In this document: piece after piece, positions 34,607 to 42,563 of the stretch
Numbering within the stretch: the stretch's first letter is position 1
Layout of the letters: the number at the start of each line of letters is the position of its first letter
Assembly: GCF_036014195.1 (NCBI RefSeq)
Contig: NZ_CP107918.1
Location: 5,766,001-5,830,000, forward strand
DNA from: Streptomyces sp. NBC_00442
GTDB lineage: Bacteria > Actinomycetota > Actinomycetes > Streptomycetales > Streptomycetaceae
DNA: 64,000 bases
Direction: 5' to 3'
Position numbers and translations under genes: made by a program
Notes under the pieces: model-generated
Database searches by the model: none
Seen by the model: only the letters and a program-made list of their open reading frames with translations
What the model was told of the DNA's origin: nothing

Positions 34607-35560
34607 ATGGGACTCACCATCGGTGTCGATATCGGCGGCACGAAGATCGCGGCGGGCGTGGTCGACGAGGACGGCAACATCCTCTCGACGCACAAGGTGC
34701 CGACTCCCGGCACGCCCGATGCCATCGTGGACGCGATCGCCTCGGCCGTCGACGGCGCGCGCGCCGGGCACGAGATCGTGGGCGTGGGCATCGGGGCCGC
34801 CGGTTACGTCAACCGGCAGCGGTCCACCGTCTACTTCGCGCCCAACATCGACTGGCGTCAGGAGCCGCTGAAGGAGAAGGTCGAGCAGCGCGTCGGCCTC
34901 CCCGTCGTCGTCGAGAACGACGCCAACGCGGCGGCCTGGGGCGAGTACCGCTTCGGCGCCGGCAAGGGCCACCGCAACGTCATCTGCATCACGCTCGGCA
35001 CCGGCCTCGGCGGCGGCATCATCATCGGCAACAAGCTGCGCCGCGGCCACTTCGGCGTGGCCGCCGAGTTCGGGCACATCCGGATGGTGCCGGACGGTCT
35101 GCTGTGCGGCTGCGGCAGCCAGGGCTGCTGGGAGCAGTACGCATCCGGCCGTGCCCTGGTCCGCTACGCCAAGCAGCGCGCCAACGCCACCCCCGAGCGC
35201 GCCGAGTTCCTGCTCGGGCTCGGCGACGGCACCCCCGAGGGCATCGAGGGCAAGCACATCTCGATGGCCGCCCGTCAGGGCGACCCGGTCGCGGTCGACT
35301 CCTACCGCGAGCTGGCGCGCTGGGCGGGCGCGGGCCTGGCCGACCTGGCCTCGCTCTTCGACCCGTCGGCGTTCATCGTCGGCGGCGGGCTCTCGGACGA
35401 GGGCGAGCTGGTGCTCGACCCGATCCGCAAGTCCTACAAGCGCTGGCTGGTCGGCGGGAACTGGCGCCCGGTCGCCGACGTCATCGCGGCCCAGCTCGGC
35501 AACAAGGCCGGCCTGGTCGGCGCCGCCGACCTGGCGCGCCAGCCGGACCCGATCATGTAG
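34607..35560 (+). CDS. glkA: Glucokinase, ROK family
   Basis: Phosphorylates glucose with ATP at the start of glycolysis and, in Streptomyces, mediates carbon catabolite repression. The 317-aa length equals that of S. coelicolor GlkA. Motifs: DIGGTKIAAGVVDEDG phosphate loop (6-21), catalytic Asp in VENDANAAAWGE, the zinc cluster CGCGSQGCWEQYASG, and TLGTGLGGGIIIG. ATG 34607 has CTGAGGG upstream. TACGGT at 34565-34570 could be its -10 box. Confidence 0.97.
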   Translation: MGLTIGVDIGGTKIAAGVVDEDGNILSTHKVPTPGTPDAIVDAIASAVDGARAGHEIVGVGIGAAGYVNRQRSTVYFAPNIDWRQEPLKEKVEQRVGLPVVVENDANAAAWGEYRFGAGKGHRNVICITLGTGLGGGIIIGNKLRRGHFGVAAEFGHIRMVPDGLLCGCGSQGCWEQYASGRALVRYAKQRANATPERAEFLLGLGDGTPEGIEGKHISMAARQGDPVAVDSYRELARWAGAGLADLASLFDPSAFIVGGGLSDEGELVLDPIRKSYKRWLVGGNWRPVADVIAAQLGNKAGLVGAADLARQPDPIM

Positions 35561-35583
35561 GACCGCACGGCCGCAGGGCCGTA

Positions 35584-35610
35584 CGAACCCGTACGACCCG
35601 TACGGGTTCG
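35584..35610 (+). terminator. Terminator-like hairpin after glkA
   Basis: CGAACCCGTACG and CGTACGGGTTCG form a perfect 12-bp stem with a 3-nt loop, 24 bp after the glkA stop. It lacks a T-run. Confidence 0.6.
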
Positions 35611-35681
35611 CGGGACCCGTACCACCGACAGCGCCCCCGAGTCCTCCCCGGACCGGCGGGCGCTGTCATACGTTGTGGACC

Positions 35682-36434
35682 ATGACCACCCACCCTGCCG
35701 ACGGAATGCCCGCGTCCGCGACGGAGAACGGCTCGGCCGTGATCCGTGTCCTCAGCTACAACATCCGCTCGATGCGCGACGACAACGCGGCGCTCGCCCG
35801 GGTGATCCGCGCCTGCGCGCCCGATCTCGTCCTGATCCAGGAGGCACCGCGCTTCTTCCGCTGGCGCAAGGCCGCGGCGCGCCTGGCCGCGGCGACGGAC
35901 CTGGTGGTCCTCGGCGGCGGCGCCACGGCCGCGGGCCCCATGCTCCTGTGCTCCCTGCGGGCCACCGTGGAACGCACCGAGGACGTGCTGCTCCCGCTCA
36001 CCCCCGGGCTGCACCGGCGGGGCTTCGCGACCGCGGTCGTACGGATCGGCGGGGCCAGGATCGGTGTCCTGAGCGCACATCTCAGCCTCCAGGAGGCCGA
36101 GCGGTACGAGCAGGCGGGCGCGCTGCTCGACCGGCTCGCCGGGATGGGTGTGGACCATGCGATCGCCGGCGGCGACCTGAACGAACGGCCCGGCGGGCGC
36201 GGCTTCACCCGGCTGTCCGCGGGGCTGAGGGACTGCTGGGAAGTGGCCCCGTGGGGCGGGGAGTTCACCTCCACGCCCGGGGACCCGCATCAGCGGATCG
36301 ATGCGATCTTCACGACCCCGGGTGTCGAAGTCCTGGCCTGCGGCGTGCCGTTGCCCCTGACGCGGCCGGACGATCTGCTGTCCGCCACGGACCACCTGCC
36401 GGTACTGGCGGCACTCCGCGTCCCCACGCGATAA
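35682..36434 (+). CDS. Endonuclease/exonuclease/phosphatase (EEP) family protein
   Basis: A 250-aa metal-dependent phosphodiesterase fold. The EEP catalytic motifs are in order: LSYNIRSM, LVLIQEAP, AGGDLNERPG, RIDAIF and SATDHLPV (the last with the catalytic Asp-His pair). No signal peptide, so a cytoplasmic role. The substrate (DNA, lipid head group, phosphoester) cannot be read from sequence. TACGTT 7 nt before ATG 35682 and no ribosome site suggest a leaderless mRNA. Confidence 0.88.
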   Translation: MTTHPADGMPASATENGSAVIRVLSYNIRSMRDDNAALARVIRACAPDLVLIQEAPRFFRWRKAAARLAAATDLVVLGGGATAAGPMLLCSLRATVERTEDVLLPLTPGLHRRGFATAVVRIGGARIGVLSAHLSLQEAERYEQAGALLDRLAGMGVDHAIAGGDLNERPGGRGFTRLSAGLRDCWEVAPWGGEFTSTPGDPHQRIDAIFTTPGVEVLACGVPLPLTRPDDLLSATDHLPVLAALRVPTR

Positions 36435-36436
36435 CC

Positions 36437-36618
36437 CCTGGGGCTCCGCCCCAGCCCCCGTTCGCGCGTTTCCCCACCCACCCGCCCGTGCAGCGGGGTT
36501 GGCGAGGCCCGGCTCCCTGGGGCTCCGCCCCAGACCCCGTTTCGCGCCTTAAGGGCGCTCGTCCTCAATCTCCCCCAAGGCCTTGAGGGCCAGGGGGGAC
36601 CCCCATGACGGGCTGAGG
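36437..36618. repeat. Intergenic repeat module, copy 2
   Basis: Near-identical to 16947-17128, including both TGGGGCTCCGCCCCAG hairpins and the 105-bp block (GCGCTCGTCCTCAATCTCCC). It starts 3 bp after the stop codon of the EEP gene, as copy 1 starts about 18 bp after its gene. Confidence 0.8.
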
Positions 36619-36649
36619 ATGCCCATGCTGGCCGGCACCGAGTAGCCAA

Positions 36650-36840
36650 GGGGCGCGGGGCTGCAACATCGCGCGGCTCCGGGTGCCCTACAAGGGGCGC
36701 GGGGAACTGCGCGAGAAGCGGGCACGGTCCGCACCCGAAAACGGGCTTTTGGGGGCGCGGGGAACTGCGCGACCAGCCGTCCACGGCCCGCGGACGAAAG
36801 CGGGGTTTTCAGGGGCGCGGGGAACCGCGCGGGACGCGGG
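36650..36840. repeat. Three tandem-like copies of GGGGCGCGGGGAACTGCGCG
   Basis: Copies near 36693, 36753 and 36812, spaced about 60 bp, each followed by a GCGGACGAAAGCGGGGTTTT-like tail. The 494-bp gap from 36435 to 36928 is filled by this and the module before it; no gene is seen. Confidence 0.75.
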
Positions 36841-36928
36841 CGCGGTTCGTACGCTGAGGCGGGATTGGGGGCGTGAGCAGGCGCGATGGGCCCGCAGACG
36901 AAACGAACCCCCCGCGGAGCGAACCCGC

Positions 36929-37555
36929 TCAGACGACCGCGCCCCGCCCAGGATCATCGTCGTCCTCATCCGGCTGCATCCGAGCGAACAACGTGGCGAT
37001 CCCCCCGAGAAACCCGCCCACCCCCAACGTCGTGAGCCACCACGTCATGTCCCAGCCGAAGACCGCGGCGAGGAGGAGCAGCAGCGGGCCCCCGACCACG
37101 CCGAGCCAGGCGAACTTGGCCGTGACGTCGGCCTCGGGCAGCGGCGGCGGCTCCGGCGGTACGAAGTGGCCCTCGTCCGAGCCGTCCGAGCCGTCCACGT
37201 CGTGGTCGAGGGGCTCGGCGGGCCGGAAGTCGCGCGGGCCGCGCACGCCGGGGGCGAACACCACCGAGCTGCCGAGCGCCGGCTTGTCGAGGCCCTTGTC
37301 GGGTGCCTCGGGACCGGCCGCCGCCGCGCGTCCGGGCCCGCCGCCGTCCTCACGGTCCTCTCCGTCGGCCCCGTCGGCCCCGTCGCTCTCCGCCGTGTCC
37401 GGCTCGTCCTCGATCAGGACGAGGTCCTCCACCGGTCGGAACGGTCTGGTGCCCGGCGGGTCGGACGGCTCCTCGCCGTATCCCGCCACGATCGCCGCCC
37501 AGGCAGCCTCTTCGTCGATCGGCTGCGGCTCGCGGTCCGCGTCGTGCTCAGCCAC
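36929..37555 (-). CDS. Acidic protein with two C-terminal membrane helices
   Basis: A 208-aa protein of unknown function. Residues 1-135 are acidic and disordered (runs of Asp/Glu/Gly, PPEPPPLPE), then two hydrophobic helices separated by a short Trp-rich turn (KFAWLGVVGGPLLLLLAAVF, GWDMTWWL, TTLGVGGFLGGIATLFA), and a tail ending in DEDDDDPGRG. GTG 37555 follows AAGGGGAG. It overlaps the hydrolase gene by 8 bp and is cotranscribed with it. Confidence 0.85.
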   Translation of the reverse strand: MAEHDADREPQPIDEEAAWAAIVAGYGEEPSDPPGTRPFRPVEDLVLIEDEPDTAESDGADGADGEDREDGGGPGRAAAAGPEAPDKGLDKPALGSSVVFAPGVRGPRDFRPAEPLDHDVDGSDGSDEGHFVPPEPPPLPEADVTAKFAWLGVVGGPLLLLLAAVFGWDMTWWLTTLGVGGFLGGIATLFARMQPDEDDDDPGRGAVV

Positions 37556-38345
37556 CGGTCGTGCTCCCCTTCTCTTTGACCCCAGGAGCGAGGCGGCCGA
37601 TGAACGAGTAGCTCTCCTCGAAGATCCGCTCCGCGTCGTGGTCCAACGTCGCGACGTGGTAGCTCTGTTCCAGCAGGATCTCCTCGACGTCCGTGGACGA
37701 CACCCGGCTGAGGATCCGTGCCGAGTCGACGGGCGGCACCACATGGTCCTGCGGGCTGTGCAGGACCACCAACGGCTGGGTCACCTGCGGCAGTTCGCCG
37801 TCGACCATCTTGAAGAAGGTGCGCAGCGAGTGCGCCGCGTGCAGCGGCACGCGCTCGTAGCCGATCTCCTCGGAGCCCTCCTTGGCGATGTCGCTCGCGA
37901 TGCCCTTCGTGGACGGAACGAAGTGGCGGACCACCGGCAGCGCACGGGCGGCCACGCCGTGCACCTTGTTGCCCGGGTTGACCAGCACCAGGCCGCTCAC
38001 CGTGTCGCCGTGCCGCGCGGCCAGGCGCAGCGCCAGGGCGCCGCCCATGGACAGCCCGAAGACGAAGACGTGGGAGCAGCGCTCAAGGAGCTCGCGCAGG
38101 GCGCGGTCCACCTCCGCGTACCAGTCCTGCCAGCCCGTGAGCTGCATGTCCTGCCAGCGGGTGCCGTGTCCGGGCAGGAGCGGCAGCGAGACCGTGAGGC
38201 CGCGCTCCGCGAGGTACTCCGCCCAGGGGCGCAGCGACTGCGGGGAACCGGTGAAACCGTGACAGAGGAGGACGCCGACCTCTCCGCCCTCGTGGCGGAA
38301 CGGCTCGGCTCCAGGGAGGACCGGCACCAGGGGTCTCCTGTTCAT
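37548..38345 (-). CDS. Alpha/beta hydrolase (carboxylesterase/monoacylglycerol-lipase type)
   Basis: A 265-aa serine hydrolase. The nucleophile elbow is FGLSMGG, the acid is in HSPQDHVVPP and the His in SYHVATLD; HGFTG forms the oxyanion hole. This matches the EstA/YvaK carboxylesterase group, acting on short acyl esters or monoacylglycerols. No signal peptide. It sits divergent from the acyltransferase gene, so a lipid-remodelling pair is plausible. Confidence 0.92.
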   Translation of the reverse strand: MNRRPLVPVLPGAEPFRHEGGEVGVLLCHGFTGSPQSLRPWAEYLAERGLTVSLPLLPGHGTRWQDMQLTGWQDWYAEVDRALRELLERCSHVFVFGLSMGGALALRLAARHGDTVSGLVLVNPGNKVHGVAARALPVVRHFVPSTKGIASDIAKEGSEEIGYERVPLHAAHSLRTFFKMVDGELPQVTQPLVVLHSPQDHVVPPVDSARILSRVSSTDVEEILLEQSYHVATLDHDAERIFEESYSFIGRLAPGVKEKGSTTGG

Positions 38346-38483
38346 GAGCGGGGGCGGGGGGTTGTGCGAGGGAGTCGTACTTCACGGTACGCGACCGGAC
38401 CGACACCGACCAGAGCCGTCGCGCGGGAGGGCGGCTCCCGCACGGGTTAAGGTCTGTTCGACAAGCACAGGAAGGCATCCGAG

Positions 38484-39263
38484 TTGATCTACGGCGCTAT
38501 GAAGTTCTCCATCGGCGGCTCGCTGAAGCTCGCCTTCAGGCCGTGGGTGGAGGGCCTGGAGAACATCCCCGCCGAGGGACCGGCGATCCTCGCGAGCAAT
38601 CACCTCTCGTTCTCGGACTCCTTCTTCCTGCCCGCCGTCCTCGACCGCAAGGTGACCTTCATCGCCAAGGCCGAGTACTTCACCTCGCCCGGTGTGAAGG
38701 GCAAGTTGACGGCCGCGTTCTTCAAGGGCGTCGGCCAGCTCCCGGTGGACCGCTCGGGCGCGCGCGGGGCCGGCGAGGCCGCGATCAACGCCGGCATCGA
38801 CGTCATCAAGGGCGGCGGGCTCTTCGGTATCTACCCGGAGGGCACCCGCTCGCCCGACGGCCGCCTCTACCGCGGCAAGCCGGGCGGTCTCGCCCGGGTC
38901 GCCCTGGCCACCGGTGCCCCGGTCATCCCGGTCGCCATGATCGACACCGAGAAGATCCAGCCGCCCGGCAAGGTCGTCCCCAAGCTGATGCGCCCCGGCA
39001 TCCGGATCGGCAAGCCGCTCGACTTCGGCCGCTACCAGGGCATGGAGGGCGACCGCTTCATCCTGCGCTCGGTGACCGACGAGGTCATGTACGAGATCAT
39101 GAAGCTCTCCGGCCAGGAGTACGTCGACATCTACGCGACCGCCGCCAAGCGGCAGATCGCCGACGAGGCCAAGCGGGTCGCGGACGAGCAGAAGGCCGCC
39201 GAGCGGGCGGAGAAGGCGCGCGAGATCGAGCAGGCCAAGCGTGCGGAGCGGCCCGGCGACTAG
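38484..39263 (+). CDS. 1-acyl-sn-glycerol-3-phosphate acyltransferase family protein
   Basis: A 259-aa PlsC-type acyltransferase that would convert lysophosphatidic acid to phosphatidic acid or acylate a related glycolipid. Motifs: NHLSFSD (NHxxxxD catalytic pair), FIAKAEYF, and YPEGTRSPDGRLYRGKPGG. The C-terminus is a charged helix (EQKAAERAEKAREIEQAKRAE). TTG 38484 is chosen since AGGAAGG is 8 nt upstream; ATG 38499 would remove five residues. Counterpart of Rv2182c. Confidence 0.92.
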   Translation: MIYGAMKFSIGGSLKLAFRPWVEGLENIPAEGPAILASNHLSFSDSFFLPAVLDRKVTFIAKAEYFTSPGVKGKLTAAFFKGVGQLPVDRSGARGAGEAAINAGIDVIKGGGLFGIYPEGTRSPDGRLYRGKPGGLARVALATGAPVIPVAMIDTEKIQPPGKVVPKLMRPGIRIGKPLDFGRYQGMEGDRFILRSVTDEVMYEIMKLSGQEYVDIYATAAKRQIADEAKRVADEQKAAERAEKAREIEQAKRAERPGD

Positions 39264-39322
39264 CCGCGCCCGGCCGGGGGGCCGTGTGCGGGGTGTGTGT
39301 CGGTGGCGTCCAGGGGTGGGAA

Positions 39323-40537
39323 ATGGCGAAGCGCGAACGAGTCGTACGGATGTCGGTGGAACTGCCGCTGTGGCGTGCCCTGACCGGCTACCGGGTGCTC
39401 ACCACCCTCTACGCCCTCGCGCTCTTCGCCAACGGATACGAGAAGTTCGAACGGCCCTGGGTCGGCATCGGGTACCTGGCCGTGCTCACGGTGTGGAACT
39501 TCGCGACCCTGCCCCGGGTGGCCAACGCGGCCGCCTGCACCAAGCCCTTCCTCGCCCTCGACCTCGCCGTGGTGATGACCGGCATCCTGCTGACCCCGCT
39601 CGCCGACATGGACGCCCAGCACATCGACGGCCCGACGCTGCCGACGATAGCGACGGCCGGGGCGGTGCTCGCGTACGGGATCAAGGGAGGCTGGCGCTGG
39701 GCCGCGTTCGCCTCCTCCCTCGTGGCCGTGGCCAACATCGTCGAGCGCGCCCACCCCACCCGGGACACCTTCCACAACGTGCTCCTCGTGTGGATCGCCT
39801 CCATCGCGATCGGTTACATCGTGGAGGTGGCTCGGGCCAGTGAGGCCACGCTCGCCCGAGCCCTGGAGATCGAGGCGGCCACCCGCGAACGCGAGCGTCT
39901 GGCCCGCGACATCCACGACAGCGTGCTCCAGGTGCTCGCCATGGTGCAGCGCCGCGCCAGTGCGCTCGGCGGGGAGGCGGCCGAGCTCGGCCGGCTGGCG
40001 GGCGAGCAGGAGGTCGCCCTGCGCACCCTCGTCTCCAGTGGCCTGGTGCCGACGAGCCGGGCCTCCGAGGACGTGGCGAACGGCGCCGTCGTGCGGGTGG
40101 TGGAGGTCGACGACGAACCGGGCGCCCCGGGCGCCGTCGACCTGCGCTCGCTGCTCGCCCGGCACGCCGGGGCGAAGGTCTCCTTCGCGGAACCCGGCGC
40201 CCCGGTGCTGCTCGCACCCGCAGCCGCACGGGAGCTGGCGGCCGCTGTCAGTGCCGCCCTGGACAATGTCCGTATGCACGCGGGGGAGTCCGCCCAGGCC
40301 TGGATCCTGGTCGAGGACTGGGGGGACGAAGTGGTCGTGACGGTACGGGACGACGGGCCCGGAATCCCGGCGGGCCGGCTGGAGAAGGCCGAGGGGGAGG
40401 GGCGCATGGGCGTCGCCCTCTCGATCCGTGGCAGGCTGCGCGACCTGGGCGGCACGGCGGAGCTGATCTCCGTACCGGGCCAGGGCACGGAAGTTGAACT
40501 GAAGGTCCCACGGGGGAAGGCAGGACGGCACGGATGA
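39323..40537 (+). CDS. macS: Sensor histidine kinase, MacS-like
   Basis: A 404-aa membrane sensor: about five hydrophobic segments in residues 20-165, a short linker helix, an HisKA_3 domain with the phospho-acceptor in LARDIHDSVLQVLAMVQRR, and a C-terminal HATPase domain with VRDDGPGIP. This is the NarL-partner class. The stop overlaps the regulator start (ATGA). By position and layout it matches S. coelicolor SCO2121 (MacS), part of a system affecting morphology and actinorhodin; the symbol rests on synteny. Confidence 0.92.
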   Translation: MAKRERVVRMSVELPLWRALTGYRVLTTLYALALFANGYEKFERPWVGIGYLAVLTVWNFATLPRVANAAACTKPFLALDLAVVMTGILLTPLADMDAQHIDGPTLPTIATAGAVLAYGIKGGWRWAAFASSLVAVANIVERAHPTRDTFHNVLLVWIASIAIGYIVEVARASEATLARALEIEAATRERERLARDIHDSVLQVLAMVQRRASALGGEAAELGRLAGEQEVALRTLVSSGLVPTSRASEDVANGAVVRVVEVDDEPGAPGAVDLRSLLARHAGAKVSFAEPGAPVLLAPAAARELAAAVSAALDNVRMHAGESAQAWILVEDWGDEVVVTVRDDGPGIPAGRLEKAEGEGRMGVALSIRGRLRDLGGTAELISVPGQGTEVELKVPRGKAGRHG

Positions 40538-41232
40538 CGGAGCAGCAGAGCGGGCGGGCGGACGCGACGGTGCGGGTGATGGTGGTCGACGACCACCCGA
40601 TGTGGCGCGACGCGGTCGCCCGCGACCTGGCCGCCGCCGGCTTCGACGTGGTCGCCACGGCCGGCGACGGACCGCAGGCGGTGCGCAGGGCCCAGGCCGT
40701 GGCGCCCGACGTCCTGGTCCTCGACCTCAACCTGCCGGGGATGCCCGGCGCGCAGGTCTGCAAGGAACTGGTCGCGGCCAACCCGGCGTTGAGGGTGCTG
40801 GTCCTCTCCGCGTCGGGCGAGCACGCCGATGTCCTGGAGGCGGTGAAGTCGGGCGCGCTCGGCTACCTCCTGAAGTCGGCGAGCACCGAGGAGCTGACCG
40901 ACGCGGTGCGCCGTACGGCCGTCGGCGACCCGGTGTTCACACCGGGCCTCGCCGGTCTCGTCCTCGGCGAGTACCGCAGGCTCGCGAGCGACCCGGCGCC
41001 CGCCACCGCCGACGAGCCCAAGGCCCCCCGGCTCACCGAGCGCGAGACCGAGGTGCTGCGCCTGGTCGCCAAGGGCCTGAGCTACAAGCAGATCGCCGAA
41101 CGCCTGGTGATCTCGCACCGCACCGTGCAGAACCACGTCCAGAACACCCTGGGCAAGCTCCAGCTGCACAACAGGGTGGAGCTCGTGCGCTACGCGATAG
41201 AGCGCGGCCTCGACAGCGTCGGCGACGGCTGA
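40534..41232 (+). CDS. macR: NarL/FixJ-type response regulator, MacR-like
   Basis: A 232-aa regulator: a receiver domain with acidic pocket VVDDHP, phospho-acceptor Asp in VLVLDLNLPG, Ser/Thr in LSASGE and Lys in LLKSAS; then a LuxR-type helix-turn-helix (LTERETEVLRLVAKGLSYKQIAERLVISHRTVQNH). All switch residues are intact. ATG 40534 overlaps the kinase stop. Corresponds by synteny to MacR (SCO2120). Confidence 0.93.
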   Translation: MTEQQSGRADATVRVMVVDDHPMWRDAVARDLAAAGFDVVATAGDGPQAVRRAQAVAPDVLVLDLNLPGMPGAQVCKELVAANPALRVLVLSASGEHADVLEAVKSGALGYLLKSASTEELTDAVRRTAVGDPVFTPGLAGLVLGEYRRLASDPAPATADEPKAPRLTERETEVLRLVAKGLSYKQIAERLVISHRTVQNHVQNTLGKLQLHNRVELVRYAIERGLDSVGDG

Positions 41233-41423
41233 GGCTCGCGCCTCGTGAGCGCCGGCCTCGTGAGCGCCGCCCCCCCCGCGAGCGCCATCCCTCGTGAGGG
41301 TGAACGACGGGTCATCAACTCCCTTTCTTGTCCCATGAATTGACCTTTCACCCCATCCCGGAGTGACGTACGTCACCACTAGCGTGGACCGCGTACGTCA
41401 CTCCCAGGTGAAGGGACCATTCC

Positions 41424-42452
41424 ATGCGGGTCGGAGTACTGACCGGAGGCGGCGACTGCCCCGGGCTCAACGCGGTCATCCGGGGCATCGTCCGCAAGGG
41501 TGTGCAGGAGTACGGATACGAGTTCACCGGGTTCAAGGACGGCTGGCGCGGCCCACTGGAGGGCGCCACCGTCCCGTTGGACATCCCGGCGGTGCGCGGC
41601 ATCCTGCCGCGCGGCGGCACCATCCTCGGCTCCTCGCGCACCAACCCCCTGAAGGCGGAGAACGGCGTCCGCCGTATCAAGGAGAACCTCGCCAAGTACG
41701 AGATCGACGCCGTGGTCGCGATCGGCGGCGAGGACACCCTCGGTGTCGCGGCCCGCCTCAGTGACGAGTACGGCATCAAGTGCGTCGGCGTGCCCAAGAC
41801 GATCGACAACGACCTGTCCGCCACCGACTACACCTTCGGCTTCGACACCGCCGTCGGCATCGCGACCGAGGCGATCGACCGGCTGCACACCACGGCCGAG
41901 TCGCACATGCGGGTCCTGGTCGTCGAGGTCATGGGCCGGCACGCCGGATGGATCGCCCTGCACTCGGGCCTGGCCGGCGGCGCCAACGTCATCCTCATTC
42001 CCGAGCAGCGCTTCGACGTCGACCAGGTCTGCGGCTGGGTCACCTCACGCTTCAAGGCCTCCTACGCCCCGATCGTCTGCATCGCCGAGGGCGCCATGCC
42101 CAAGGACGGCGAGATGGTGCTCAAGGACGGCACGCTCGACTCCTTCGGGCACGTGCGCCTGTCGGGCGTCGGCGAATGGCTGGCCAAGGAGATCGAGAAG
42201 CGCACCGGCAAGGAGGCGAGGACCACCGTCCTGGGCCACGTGCAGCGCGGCGGCACCCCGAGCGCGTTCGACCGGTGGCTCGCGACCCGCTTCGGGCTGC
42301 ACGCCATCGAGGCGGTGCGCGACGGCGACTTCGGCAAGATGGTGGCGCTGCGCGGCACCGACATCGTGCGGGTGCCGATCGCCGAGGCGACCGCCAAGCT
42401 GAAGACGGTGGACCCCGCGCTCTACGCCGAGGTAGGGGTCTTCTTCGGCTGA
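41424..42452 (+). CDS. pfkA: 6-phosphofructokinase
   Basis: Glycolytic enzyme of 342 aa. GVLTGGGDCPGLNAVIRG binds the nucleotide, IGGEDTLGVAARLS replaces the GGDGS of enterobacterial enzymes, and PKTIDNDL holds the catalytic Asp; MGRHAGW and HVQRGGTPSAFDR bind fructose-6-phosphate. The GGEDT variant is shared by actinobacterial ATP-dependent and some PPi-dependent enzymes; Streptomyces forms characterised so far use ATP. ATG 41424 has GTGAAGGG. It is one of several pfkA paralogues in Streptomyces. Confidence 0.95.
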   Translation: MRVGVLTGGGDCPGLNAVIRGIVRKGVQEYGYEFTGFKDGWRGPLEGATVPLDIPAVRGILPRGGTILGSSRTNPLKAENGVRRIKENLAKYEIDAVVAIGGEDTLGVAARLSDEYGIKCVGVPKTIDNDLSATDYTFGFDTAVGIATEAIDRLHTTAESHMRVLVVEVMGRHAGWIALHSGLAGGANVILIPEQRFDVDQVCGWVTSRFKASYAPIVCIAEGAMPKDGEMVLKDGTLDSFGHVRLSGVGEWLAKEIEKRTGKEARTTVLGHVQRGGTPSAFDRWLATRFGLHAIEAVRDGDFGKMVALRGTDIVRVPIAEATAKLKTVDPALYAEVGVFFG

Positions 42453-42479
42453 CCCGGACCGTCCCGGCCGGGCAGGGCG

Positions 42480-42520
42480 GGGCTGTGGGCCGTATATTCG
42501 CGATATCCGGCCCATAGCCC
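42480..42520. terminator. Long AT-cored hairpin between pfkA and the dehydrogenase
   Basis: GGGCTGTGGGCCG (42480-42492) pairs with CGGCCCATAGCCC (42508-42520), one G-U pair, and the inner bases ATAT/ATAT pair further around TCGCG. The AT-rich core is unusual here. It may end pfkA transcription, or be an operator for the dehydrogenase; there is no T-run. Confidence 0.5.
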
Positions 42521-42563
42521 TCATGCCCGGCGAAACGCCCGGGAGTGCCCCCAAGGGAGCATC

